64,000 bases of DNA from Porphyromonadaceae bacterium W3.11 (GTDB taxonomy: Bacteria > Bacteroidota > Bacteroidia > Bacteroidales > Porphyromonadaceae), in NCBI GenBank assembly GCA_030434245.1, contig JAUISX010000001.1:310001-374000 (forward strand), in the 5' to 3' direction. A program made the translations under genes and the position numbers. Below, one piece after another: positions 26,316-34,685 of this stretch. How positions within the stretch are numbered: the stretch's first letter is position 1; each line of letters starts with the position of its first letter. The notes beneath the pieces are model-generated. The model made no database searches. It was not told where the DNA came from and saw only the letters and a list, made by a program, of their open reading frames with translations.

Positions 26316-27416
26316 TTATTTAGGGAAATAGTTGTCCAAAAATTGCCGAAGGGGCTTAGGAAATGCGAGCTTATCATGCTCTCTAATGAGATGTTTCTGA
26401 TACTTGCCCTCCAGCTCAGTAGAAAGGAGTTCAGAAACATGCACACAGATGCTAATAAGGCGATGAGTCAGTCGATGAGGTGACAGATCAACGTGCTCTA
26501 GCACTCTAGCTTTGTTATCTAGCCTCTCCTCCACCTCACTAGGCGTCATATTACGCTCCAAGCTTTCCACTAGAGGTAATTGATATAAACCCTTCCAAAT
26601 GCCTTTCTTATCACGCTCCTCGACATAAAAGTAGTCGCCATCTATCAGCAGGAAGTAATCCATGAATAGAGGAGTCACCTTAGTACTCTTTGATTTAATC
26701 GGAAGCAATGAGGTCAGCTCTAGATTATTACAGCTTTCACAATATTTGGCAATGGGGCATTCGTCACAAGAGGGGGTTCGTGGTTTGCAAATCATAGCCC
26801 CAAGATCCATGATCGCTTGGTTATAAAGTGATGGATCTTCTTTATCTAGGTATAAATCTGCTAACTCTCGATAAAACTTCTGACCATAAGTTTCATCGAT
26901 AGGCACTTCATAAGCCCCCACACGACTGAGGACACGATAAACATTACCGTCCACGACCGCAAAAGGCTGATCATAAGCTATACTCATTATGGCAGCAGTC
27001 GTGTAGGCGCCTACTCCTTTGAGATTCGCCACATCTTTTGACTCGGTGGGGAAAATCCCCCCATGTGATTCTACTATTTGTTTTGCTGCGTGATGTAGAT
27101 TCAGCGCACGACTATAATAACCGAGTCCCTGCCACATCAGCATGACCTCATCCTCTGGAGCTGCTGCTAGATCGCTTACAGTGGGATACCTCTCGATAAA
27201 TCGCAAATAATAATCCCAACCCTGCACCACCTGAGTCTGCTGTAGAATGACCTCTGAGAGCCATATCCTATATGGATCTTTCGTCTCTCGCCAAGGCAAG
27301 GCCCTACCATACAGCTTAAACCAATTCGTTAGAGCTGTACGAAAAAGACTCAGCCTCACCTCTGGAATAGATACCGCAGGGAGCTGAGTCTTACTTTTAA
27401 TATTCTTCTTAGCCAA
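26316..27416 (-). CDS. mutY: A/G-specific adenine glycosylase MutY
   Basis: 366 residues. The helix-hairpin-helix/glycosylase core reads LKGVGAYTTAAIMSIAYDQPFAVVDGNVYRVL with the catalytic Asp in VDGNV. The [4Fe-4S] ligands are C-x6-C-x2-C-x5-C (CKPRTPSCDECPIAKYC). A NUDIX-like C-terminal domain that reads 8-oxoG follows. It removes adenine mispaired with 8-oxoguanine. It is transcribed leftward; the 167-bp gap to prs holds no gene. Confidence 0.95.
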   Translation of the reverse strand: MAKKNIKSKTQLPAVSIPEVRLSLFRTALTNWFKLYGRALPWRETKDPYRIWLSEVILQQTQVVQGWDYYLRFIERYPTVSDLAAAPEDEVMLMWQGLGYYSRALNLHHAAKQIVESHGGIFPTESKDVANLKGVGAYTTAAIMSIAYDQPFAVVDGNVYRVLSRVGAYEVPIDETYGQKFYRELADLYLDKEDPSLYNQAIMDLGAMICKPRTPSCDECPIAKYCESCNNLELTSLLPIKSKSTKVTPLFMDYFLLIDGDYFYVEERDKKGIWKGLYQLPLVESLERNMTPSEVEERLDNKARVLEHVDLSPHRLTHRLISICVHVSELLSTELEGKYQKHLIREHDKLAFPKPLRQFLDNYFPK

Positions 27417-27583
27417 ATAAATCCTTATATTTATGCTACATCAATACACTTAGGAAACATCAGAGGACCACATCGTTGCTGTTACCAGCCCAAAAGACTG
27501 TAGCTATAGCCTAGACCGAACACCCTCTCCCTTATCCAAGCTAATCATACTCTGTTATTTTTCAATCTCATCCAACAACTGGA

Positions 27584-28537
27584 TTAAAGTGTATAGAGGT
27601 CGCTGATAGATTCGTGGTCATTCACACGGCGGATAGCTTCAGCAATCATAGGAGCCACAGTAAGGGTCTTGATATTCTTTCCACCCTTATGGTATGGAAT
27701 AGAGTTACTGAATATCATCTCCTTAAGGGAGCTCTGCTCTATCCTAGAGGTAGCAGGATCACTCATCACAGCATGACTGGCAATAGCACGCACAGACTTA
27801 GCTCCATTCTCCATCATCAGGTTTGCCGCCTTGGTCATCGTACCAGCAGTATCTACGATATCATCAACTAGAATAACATCCTTACCCTCCACATCACCGA
27901 TGATACGCATTTCTGCTACCACATTCGCTCTCAAACGAAGCTTATGGCATATCACTAGAGGGACTCCAAATAACTTCGCATAAGTGTTCGCACGCTTAGT
28001 ACCACCAACATCAGGGGTTGCAAAAACTAGATTTTCATGAGCTATCTCACCCTTCTCCATCTGCTCCTTGATGTAATCAATGAATACATTTGAGGCATAC
28101 AAGTGATCCACGGGAAGATTGAAGAAGCCTTGGATCTGATCCGCATGTAAGTCCATCGTAATCAAGCGAGAGATCCCAGCAGTCTGTAGCATATCAGCTA
28201 CCAACTTAGCCCCGATAGAGACACGTGGCTTATCCTTACGGTCTTGTCTTGCCCAGCCAAAGTATGGGATTACTGCAGTGATGTAATGTGCACTCGCACG
28301 CTTTGCTGCATCTATCATCAGCAGTAGTTCCATGAGGTTGTCAGTATTGGGAAATGTGGACTGCACCAAGAATACATCTTTACCACGGATAGATTCTTCG
28401 TAATAAACCGAAAATTCACCATCAGCAAAGCGATCTACTCGCATTTTACCCATTTCACAATTTAGGCTTGAGCAAATCTCCTCAGCCAAGTATTGACTGT
28501 TTGTACCCGCACAAACCACGAAATCATTAGAAAGCAT
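27584..28537 (-). CDS. prs: Ribose-phosphate pyrophosphokinase
   Basis: 317 residues, full length. Class I PRPP synthase motifs include RFADGEFSVYYEESIRGKDVFLVQS, IPYFGWARQDRKDKPR, the MDLHADQIQGFF segment and the PRPP loop VILVDDIVDTAGTM. It makes PRPP from ribose 5-phosphate and ATP for nucleotide, His and Trp synthesis. It follows galE by 33 bp on the same strand, so the two may be co-transcribed. Confidence 0.96.
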   Translation of the reverse strand: MLSNDFVVCAGTNSQYLAEEICSSLNCEMGKMRVDRFADGEFSVYYEESIRGKDVFLVQSTFPNTDNLMELLLMIDAAKRASAHYITAVIPYFGWARQDRKDKPRVSIGAKLVADMLQTAGISRLITMDLHADQIQGFFNLPVDHLYASNVFIDYIKEQMEKGEIAHENLVFATPDVGGTKRANTYAKLFGVPLVICHKLRLRANVVAEMRIIGDVEGKDVILVDDIVDTAGTMTKAANLMMENGAKSVRAIASHAVMSDPATSRIEQSSLKEMIFSNSIPYHKGGKNIKTLTVAPMIAEAIRRVNDHESISDLYTL

Positions 28538-28570
28538 ATTAGTAGTAGTTATATATTAAATTGTAATTAA

Positions 28571-29599
28571 TTAAATTTCTCTTGATAGCTTCTCTTGCCA
28601 CTTCCAAGCAGAGCTCAGGGTCTCCTCCAATGTCGAAGTCGCTTTCCACCCCAATATCTCATTAGCACGAGTGGGGTCAGCCCACACCTGCTCTATATCT
28701 CCTTCTCGCCTATCACCTATCTTATGCGGTACTGACACGCCGGTAGCTCTTTCAAACGTATGGATCAGTTCCAATACGCTTGACCCCTTGCCCGTACCGA
28801 TATTGAAGACCTCCACCATCTCTTCACTCTTACCATCTAGCATCCTATCCAGTGCCACCACATGGGCTTTAGCCAAGTCCACTACATGGATATAATCACG
28901 GATACATGAGCCATCAGGGGTATCATAATTATCCCCAAAGACTGTTAGCTCCTTTCGGATACCCGCAGCTGTTTGGGTTAGATAAGGGATGAGATTTTGT
29001 GGCACGCCCAAAGGTAGCTCACCAATCATGGCTGACGGATGGGCACCTATCGGATTGAAGTAACGAAGCAATATCGCACGATATGGCACCCCTGAGTGGA
29101 TGGCATCGCGAATAATCTCTTCATTGATCTGCTTAGTGTTACCATAAGGCGATAGAGCCGGAAGGATCGGAGCATCTTCAGTCACAGGTAATTCGTCTGG
29201 CTGTCCATACACAGTACATGAGGATGAAAAGACCAGAGCCTTTGACTTAGACTTACCCATCAACTCTAGGATATTCAGAAGGGATACTATATTATTACGA
29301 TAGTACTCCAATGGCTTCTCTACAGACTCTCCTACAGCCTTACTGGCAGCAAAGTGAATCACACCATCAAACCCATCGTGGATCTTGAAGATATCCTTCA
29401 TCTTAGGCATATCATTACAGTCCACTTCATAAAAAAGTGGTCGTTTCTTAGTGATGGCCTCAATACCATCCAGTACTGACAGTTCAGAATTTGAGAGATT
29501 ATCCACGATAACCACCTCATAACCTGCCTGCTGTAGCTCCACCACGGTATGCGAACCTATATATCCTGTCCCACCCGTTACCAGTATATTTCTTGCCAT
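28571..29599 (-). CDS. galE: UDP-glucose 4-epimerase
   Basis: 342 residues. Rossmann motif GGTGYIGSHT is at the N terminus, SSSCTVYG holds the catalytic Ser/Thr, and Y-x-x-x-K is in SPYGNTKQI. C-terminal segments such as YFNPIGAHPSAMIGE are characteristic of GalE. It interconverts UDP-glucose and UDP-galactose for surface polysaccharide synthesis. Confidence 0.95.
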   Translation of the reverse strand: MARNILVTGGTGYIGSHTVVELQQAGYEVVIVDNLSNSELSVLDGIEAITKKRPLFYEVDCNDMPKMKDIFKIHDGFDGVIHFAASKAVGESVEKPLEYYRNNIVSLLNILELMGKSKSKALVFSSSCTVYGQPDELPVTEDAPILPALSPYGNTKQINEEIIRDAIHSGVPYRAILLRYFNPIGAHPSAMIGELPLGVPQNLIPYLTQTAAGIRKELTVFGDNYDTPDGSCIRDYIHVVDLAKAHVVALDRMLDGKSEEMVEVFNIGTGKGSSVLELIHTFERATGVSVPHKIGDRREGDIEQVWADPTRANEILGWKATSTLEETLSSAWKWQEKLSREI

Positions 29600-29760
29600 A
29601 AACTTAGAATAAAATTGTGCTACGCCCTTCCTCTATCAGAAATGGTACACAAAGTTAAGAAAATAAAAACAATCCCCCTTACATATCATCAAATCCTTTT
29701 TCTTTCATCCCTAATAAATTGAGAAAAGCCTATCAAAAACCACCCATAAAGTAGCTGGCT

Positions 29761-31008
29761 CTATCTCTTATTAAGAATACTATTCACCACTCTTATAGAG
29801 GATACCAGCTTACCCAGACTGGTGAAGACATCAACATTCCATACATGAGACGATTTTCCTTGATGAATAATCTTCCCGACCGCCGTTACCGTATCACCCA
29901 CATGAGCAGAGTGCACATGGTTACCGCTTACCTGCATCCCCACGAGGATCTCACCAGGATTTAGTAATAGAGTAGAGCCATACCCTGCCACAGTCTCAGC
30001 CATTGCCAAGGTCGCTCCACCATGAAGAATACCCATCGGCTGTTGAGTATGCTCATCTACAGGCATCGTTGCTTCTACATATCCAGGCTCTATCTTAGTA
30101 CACTTGATGCCCAATGTGCCCATGAGGGTATTGTGCATCATCTCATTCATCAAATCCAGATCCAATAGCTTAGGATCTATCTCTTTGGCATTGAGGATAT
30201 ACTTATTCAGAAAGTGGAAGATACCATCCTCATTATTACTTTTCGTAATATAGTCAGCACTACGCTTGATCGCCTCAGAAGCGTTAGCCATCGCTACACC
30301 CACTCCAGCAATCTCCATCATACTAAGATCGTTGTGACTATCACCGACAGCGATCACTTCCTCTCTGCTCAACCCTAGGTCTTTCATCAAAAATGAGAGG
30401 GAGCTTCCCTTATTCACTCCTTTAGGCAAAACCTCTAGCAGGTTATCATATAGGATATGAAACGAAAGCACATCTCCAAAGACAGACTCCAGCTCTTTTT
30501 CAAAGAGTTTTATCTCTTCTACCTCTCCAGTAATCGTATAAGTAAAGGGTTCCTTCTTCACCCCCTCTAATAGTGAAGGCACTAATCGCATCGGCATCCC
30601 ACAATTGATGGCTCGCTGCGTCTTCACAAATGTGCTATCCTCCCGCTCACTGATCATTTCACCCCTAGTGTACGTAATCATCTCCAACCCTGCCTCCTTA
30701 ACCATCTCATAAAGCTTCGGAAGATAATCCAGAGAGATAGTCCTACGCCCCAGTATCATTCCACTTTCACAGGATGTGATCTTCCCTCCATTGTAGGAGA
30801 TTACATATCCACCATATTCAGCCATCTTCAATTGTTCCACCAAGTTTTTACAACCAAAGGTAGGACGACCACTTGCCAACACCACCTTTACACCCAGCTT
30901 TTGGAAAGCCATTATGGAGTTAAACGAACTAGGCAGCAACCGCTTCTTATCGTCCAGAAGGGTTCCATCAATATCAAAGGCAATTAACTTATACTTCAGA
31001 TTACTCAT
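29761..31008 (-). CDS. Fusion of a Cof-type HAD phosphatase and a hotdog thioesterase
   Basis: 415 residues in one uninterrupted frame. Residues about 1-270 are a HAD-IIB (Cof) phosphatase: nucleophile in AFDIDGTLLD, ASGRP, and GDSHNDLSMMEIAGVGVAMANA. Residues about 285-415 are a PaaI/MenI-like hotdog thioesterase: MHNTLMGTLGIKCTKIEPG, QQPMGILHGGATLAMAETVAG and a last strand SHVWNVDVF. Each domain is normally a complete separate enzyme. One possibility is dephosphorylation coupled to CoA-thioester hydrolysis in menaquinone or flavin metabolism; the substrates are unknown. It has no close operon partner. Confidence 0.9.
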   Translation of the reverse strand: MSNLKYKLIAFDIDGTLLDDKKRLLPSSFNSIMAFQKLGVKVVLASGRPTFGCKNLVEQLKMAEYGGYVISYNGGKITSCESGMILGRRTISLDYLPKLYEMVKEAGLEMITYTRGEMISEREDSTFVKTQRAINCGMPMRLVPSLLEGVKKEPFTYTITGEVEEIKLFEKELESVFGDVLSFHILYDNLLEVLPKGVNKGSSLSFLMKDLGLSREEVIAVGDSHNDLSMMEIAGVGVAMANASEAIKRSADYITKSNNEDGIFHFLNKYILNAKEIDPKLLDLDLMNEMMHNTLMGTLGIKCTKIEPGYVEATMPVDEHTQQPMGILHGGATLAMAETVAGYGSTLLLNPGEILVGMQVSGNHVHSAHVGDTVTAVGKIIHQGKSSHVWNVDVFTSLGKLVSSIRVVNSILNKR

Positions 31009-31135
31009 ATATTCTCTTCTTATAGTCTATACTTCTAATGTTATTAAGGGTAAAGATAAAGAAAAAGTTTAAGCTGATAACAAAAATTCTCCCTCCTTTT
31101 CCCTCTCATACCCCTCACTTTCTCTCTGGTCATAC

Positions 31136-31636
31136 TCATATAAAGCTCCTCTTAAAGCCCCTCATCCGTTCCCGCATACTGACACATAATATCGTCGTCA
31201 TCACCACTAGGATCATCACTACCACTAACCGATAGCGTTTCCCTCTAGGCTCCACCACCTGATCTTCCTGCTCTACTTTTTTCTGTGTCCGAATGCCCTC
31301 TACGTGACTTGAAGCATCCACACTTCGCTCCACCGCTTTCTCTTTTTGACGACGACCTATTGTCCGTCGTATCCGATACCCGCCATGCTTGGCTTCAACA
31401 TCCTCAGTTATATCCACCGAATCCACCAAATTCTCTACACGCCCATCACCCCACCACTCTACTTCTACCAGCTCCTCCTCATCAATATCAGTCCCCCATA
31501 CCATCGAATCTCTCTGCATGGATACAGCATCAACTCTTCGGACATCTAAGGCTGCCTCGTTCATCACCCGCTTCTTACCACTACAAGAGACCAATAACAA
31601 CAGACCTAGTACGATACACTCACTACTCCTCATCAC
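31136..31636 (-). CDS. Lipoprotein with C-terminal membrane helix, spanin-like topology
   Basis: 166 residues. The N terminus (MMRSSECIVLGLLLLVSCSG) has lipobox L-V-S-C, then about 115 charged residues, then one membrane helix (YRLVVVMILVVMTTILCVSM) and a basic tail. A lipid anchor at one end and a TM helix at the other is the architecture of phage unimolecular spanins (T1 gp11 type), which join outer and inner membranes at lysis. It overlaps the two-TM gene upstream by 14 bp and shares its operon with the amidase. The spanin role is inferred from topology and context only. Confidence 0.7.
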   Translation of the reverse strand: MMRSSECIVLGLLLLVSCSGKKRVMNEAALDVRRVDAVSMQRDSMVWGTDIDEEELVEVEWWGDGRVENLVDSVDITEDVEAKHGGYRIRRTIGRRQKEKAVERSVDASSHVEGIRTQKKVEQEDQVVEPRGKRYRLVVVMILVVMTTILCVSMRERMRGFKRSFI

Positions 31637-31886
31637 TCATTCCTTTCATACGCTCTCTAGCTGCATAGTCAATTCCTATCAAAGCCCCCACAAAGGTCAT
31701 CACCTCACCATACGCCAGTAATATACTCTGATGAATCTCACCGATAGGCTTTACCCAAAAGCCCATAAAGAGGAGCACCATACCACACACCGTTAGCACA
31801 CTCGCCACCCAGAGCCTAAACCTCTGGGGGTTAAAAGGAGGCGGTAACCATCCAGCCACCGCCTTACTCACTACACTCTTCATCAC
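31623..31886 (-). CDS. Small two-TM protein, holin-like
   Basis: 87 residues with two hydrophobic helices (FRLWVASVLTVCGMVLLFMGFWV and ILLAYGEVMTFVGALIGI) and a charged C terminus (ARERMKGMSDEE). Size and topology fit class II holins and small membrane proteins found beside phage-type amidases. It lies 12 bp downstream of the amidase gene and overlaps the lipoprotein gene. There is no sequence-level proof of holin function. Confidence 0.65.
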   Translation of the reverse strand: MMKSVVSKAVAGWLPPPFNPQRFRLWVASVLTVCGMVLLFMGFWVKPIGEIHQSILLAYGEVMTFVGALIGIDYAARERMKGMSDEE

Positions 31887-31898
31887 CTATACCTCCTC

Positions 31899-32468
31899 TC
31901 AAGCTCTCAAGCCACCTGACGGTGACAAAGCATTATAGACACGGGCGTCAAAGCACGGACACGCCTTCATCCACTCCTCTCGGGTCACTTGACCATCACC
32001 ATTCAGGTCAGGACTCAAATCCCGATGCCCCATTACCAGGACATCACCATACAGCCGTTTTAGCTCGCATATCAATTGCTTCAGCATCTGCTTCTGTTCG
32101 CTTGTACGACTATCCACAGGATTACCGGACCTATCCAAACCGCCCTCATAGCAGATACCAATTGAGTGTCGATTATACCCCTTGGCATGAGCACCTGGGT
32201 ATTCCACAGGTCGCATCTCATACAGCATTCCTTCCCGTGTTATATAGTAGTGATAACCGGCACCATTATAGCCTCTCTCCAAATGATCATGCACCAGTTG
32301 CTCAGGTGTGTAACGCTCACACCATCGGGTGGCACTACAATGAATCACGAGCATACGCACCAATCGCCTCGCCCTAACCAGTTCTTCTTTATGTCTCACT
32401 AATCTAGGTTGATACTCTGGCTCCAAAGCCCTGTAGCCACTATACATATTTACTATATTTTTCATCAC
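31899..32468 (-). CDS. N-acetylmuramoyl-L-alanine amidase (Amidase_2)
   Basis: 189 residues. Zn-ligand segments are VIHCSATR (about 42-49), the AGYHYYI strand, HSIGICYEGG, and GHRDLSPD near the end. An EF-hand-like loop DLNGDGQVTREEW is inserted before the last Cys-Pro-Cys, as in many Bacteroidales relatives. There is no signal peptide, so export would need a holin-type pore. It cuts the MurNAc-L-Ala bond. It heads the amidase, two-TM, lipoprotein set. Confidence 0.9.
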   Translation of the reverse strand: MMKNIVNMYSGYRALEPEYQPRLVRHKEELVRARRLVRMLVIHCSATRWCERYTPEQLVHDHLERGYNGAGYHYYITREGMLYEMRPVEYPGAHAKGYNRHSIGICYEGGLDRSGNPVDSRTSEQKQMLKQLICELKRLYGDVLVMGHRDLSPDLNGDGQVTREEWMKACPCFDARVYNALSPSGGLRA

Positions 32469-32720
32469 TTACACTTTATTTATTTTGGTTTTTCAAACTA
32501 TCTGGATGCATTGAGATGAATGCACTTCGCCTCATTCTCGCATATTTATAGACCTCGTAGCTTAGAGCTGGCAATACGCATAAGATAAGATACAGTACGC
32601 TTAGGTATAGGGGCAGACTCGTGACTTACCTCAATTACCGAAAGCAGAACACAATAGATTAACCTCATGCAAAATTCTCTCAATACACCCCACCCTTTTA
32701 TACAGATGGGAAAAAGATTA

Positions 32721-32809
32721 GACCGTCCTGACGCTATACCACACCACACCTCATAATGGGAGCCCCTTTCACCATGAGGGCACATTCATGGTCGTGAATC
32801 AGGACGGTC
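32721..32809 (-). ncRNA. Candidate structured RNA between HU-like gene and amidase
   Basis: An 11-bp perfect stem (GACCGTCCTGA with TCAGGACGGTC) encloses 67 bases that contain a second stem CCTCAT/ATGAGG. On the minus strand the closing arm is followed by TAATCTTTTTCC, so it could be a terminator-ended small RNA or a leader of the amidase operon. No family name can be given. Confidence 0.35.
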
Positions 32810-32882
32810 ATAACACACACTTTACATGGATGAGACGAATACTTCTTTCGGTCTCAAACCTTCCCAAACATCATTAGTTTGG

Positions 32883-32969
32883 TTACATATAAATTAAGAA
32901 GAAGATAACGATTAGCACCAACGCCATATACCAGCTAATCCATCTCGAAAAATCCCTGAGGACGTCCAC
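32883..32969 (-). CDS. Possible 28-residue membrane peptide
   Basis: Begins with GTG 32969, directly after a stop in the same frame. It encodes a charged N terminus (DVLRDFSRW) and one hydrophobic helix (YMALVLIVIFFLIYM). Position matches the tiny TM gene found between HU-like and amidase genes in other Bacteroidales, but the usual Cys near the end is missing and the ribosome site is weak. Confidence 0.3.
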   Translation of the reverse strand: MDVLRDFSRWISWYMALVLIVIFFLIYM

Positions 32970-33074
32970 CTCTTAAAGCTCCATCTGAGCAAAAGCTCAT
33001 TTATTTGGCAAAGCAAGAAGATCAGGGATAACAACTCACAGACTTACTGGGTACTAGCGTCGGGGCTAATTCAT

Positions 33075-33566
33075 TTAGATCCCAGTATCACCTTCTTCAG
33101 TACCTCCATCGCCATGCTCACCCGCACCATTATCAGGAAGAGCGGCATCATCTTCACTCTTTTGCTTACGACCAAAGTAACTTTCATAGTTCGTGAAGCT
33201 ACTCTGTGCCATCTTCGACTTCATCTCCACACTGGGCGTGTATCGAATCATTGCACCTTTGATCAATTCGGGATTAAATTCCTCGCGACTAGCAGCACTC
33301 TTACTCTTCAGACGGATCCCAAAGTGACCCAGACCGCCCAGCTCTACGCCAAAGCCCTTATTCAGGAATGAGGTGGTCGATACAGATAGCACATCCAGCA
33401 CAGCTAACACATCGGCACGATGCACGGTACAGCGGTCTGCAATGTCCTCTGCTAGCTCCTTCAGCTTAATCACTCCTAACTGCTTAGGTACTGCTACAGC
33501 CATGGTCTTATTCTTAGCTGTAGGTAGCTTATTCTCTCTCTCGTAAACTTTATAAACAATAGCCAT
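33075..33566 (-). CDS. HU-like DNA-binding protein with acidic tail
   Basis: 163 residues from ATG 33566 (MAIVYKVYEREN); the longer frame from 33698 adds an implausible hydrophobic stretch and is rejected. The fold reads as the HU/HIG family: VAVPKQLGVIKLKELAEDIADRC, DVLAVLDVLSVSTTSFLNKGFGVELGGLGHFGIRLKS. The last 30 residues are acidic and glycine-rich (SEDD...GEHGDGGTEEGDTGI). It probably binds DNA rather than being a housekeeping HU. It is divergent from the DUF4248-like gene, and this pair with an amidase recurs in Bacteroidales. Confidence 0.85.
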   Translation of the reverse strand: MAIVYKVYERENKLPTAKNKTMAVAVPKQLGVIKLKELAEDIADRCTVHRADVLAVLDVLSVSTTSFLNKGFGVELGGLGHFGIRLKSKSAASREEFNPELIKGAMIRYTPSVEMKSKMAQSSFTNYESYFGRKQKSEDDAALPDNGAGEHGDGGTEEGDTGI

Positions 33567-34060
33567 AAAAATAAAATAACTTTTTTCGATAAAACATAAA
33601 AATAAAATATCATAACTAACAAGGAGTGACTGATGTACATCATGCTCCGGAAGTATCTCTCCTCGTCTGCAATGCAAAGGTACCAACAGCAGACGCACAC
33701 CCCATTCAACAATGATTAAAAGTATTCAATAGTGCTTACTAATAGCCACTAAAGTCACCTAAAGATTATTATTATCTCTTACCCATTTAAAAATCAAAAA
33801 GTGGTTATTCACGAAAATACAATGATAACATTTATCAGTAATATAATTCGTATAATTAGAAATATTATAGGTATGTTTGCAAATGAAAAGAGGAACAAAT
33901 GCAACCCTCTTTTCTTGACCATTCACAACCCTTTGAGGACCAGAATGAACCCCATTTGATTGCCCAATTCAGTTCAGAAATAAGAGATGTGAATACCCTT
34001 CAGAACACTCATATATTTAATATCGAATGCTAAACGAAGCATCGCTCTCATAATGATATT
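33567..34060. other. Divergent intergenic region between HU-like and DUF4248-like genes
   Basis: No gene. It holds the rightward -7 box TATGTTTG (33872-33879, with TTCG 21 bp upstream) and a leader hairpin GAAAAGAGG/CCTCTTTTC (33885-33914) that would sit at the very start of the transcript. The rest is AT-rich without clear signals. Confidence 0.45.
33872..33914 (+). promoter_or_regulatory. Promoter and 5' hairpin of the DUF4248-like gene
   Basis: TATGTTTG at 33872-33879 is followed within 6 bases by an inverted repeat (33885-33893 with 33906-33914). The stem at the 5' end may stabilise the RNA, act as an operator or attenuate transcription. Confidence 0.45.
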
Positions 34061-34348
34061 ATGGAAATAAAAAGAACACAAACACAAGAAACGCAGCTCC
34101 AGCAGCTGCACCGACTCATCCAGTCTCTTCCTCGAAAAGCTGGACAAGAAGAACGTATGATGACCGTCCAAGAGGTAGCCATCAGCTACTTTGAGGGCAT
34201 CACCCCTCAGAGTGCCTCACGTGCCCTCCGGAAGGAGATCCGAGAGCACCCCGTCCTGAGTGAAGCTCTAGCCCTCACCGGATGGAACCCACGCAAACGT
34301 TACTTTTCCCCACTCCAAGTCCGCCTCCTAGAGGCCTACCTCACCTAA
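34061..34348 (+). CDS. DUF4248-like winged-helix protein
   Basis: 95 residues. The last 65 show a winged-helix pattern (MMTVQEVAISYFEGITPQSASRALRKEIREHPVLSEALALTGW...YFSPLQVRLLEAYL), which fits DUF4248. It is divergent from the HU-like gene and ends at a strong terminator. The same neighbourhood (DUF4248, HU, tiny TM gene, amidase) recurs in Bacteroidales; a regulator of the amidase cassette is a reasonable guess. Confidence 0.75.
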   Translation: MEIKRTQTQETQLQQLHRLIQSLPRKAGQEERMMTVQEVAISYFEGITPQSASRALRKEIREHPVLSEALALTGWNPRKRYFSPLQVRLLEAYLT

Positions 34349-34370
34349 CCAGTTCCTCATATCATAGCAA

Positions 34371-34412
34371 AAGAAAGCCCAATGAAGCATCCACTTCATT
34401 GGGCTTTCTTTA
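34371..34412 (+). terminator. Strong intrinsic terminator
   Basis: AAAGCCCAATGAAG, loop CATCCA, CTTCATTGGGCTTT, then CTTTATA: a 14-bp perfect stem after the DUF4248-like gene. Confidence 0.9.
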
Positions 34413-34474
34413 TACCTCCCCACTCACACAGCTGCATAAAATAGACATATAATTTAAGCCATATTACTTTTTAG

Positions 34475-34482
34475 TATATTTG
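34475..34482 (+). promoter_or_regulatory. Putative -7 box (TATATTTG) of the PLD-helicase/methylase operon
   Basis: TATATTTG fits the consensus; the best upstream element is TTTA about 18 bp away. The leader to ATG 34686 would be about 195 nt with no further gene. Confidence 0.5.
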
Positions 34483-34685
34483 TACTGTTTATTTTACTAG
34501 AGCAAACAAATCTTATTTGCATATGACATATACTGACGATTAAATACGTGCCATTTTACACAACCGAATGCGTACCCTACTCCACTATACTTTTATAGAA
34601 ACAAGTGGGTGTTCTTCACGTACTCAATATAACTCCAATACTCATTTACTTCTTCTTCAAAGAAATACTAAGATAATCTGACTGT

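Larger units (their letters stand above)
32469..33074. other. Intergenic region between amidase and HU-like gene
   Basis: Contains a structured inverted-repeat element (32721-32809) and a 28-codon TM-peptide frame (32883-32969), both listed separately. A 79-codon frame at 32546-32785 runs through the structured element and has no ribosome site, so it is not called. Bacteroidales relatives usually carry a tiny 'smalltalk'-type gene at this position. Confidence 0.4.

Noticed and set aside
32546-32785. 79-codon minus frame in the HU-amidase gap
   Set aside because: Crosses the structured inverted repeat, has no ribosome site and an odd composition.
33567-33698. Longer start of the HU-like gene at 33698
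   Set aside because: The added residues are hydrophobic and cysteine-rich, unlike the family, whose usual start is MAIVYKV-like at 33566.
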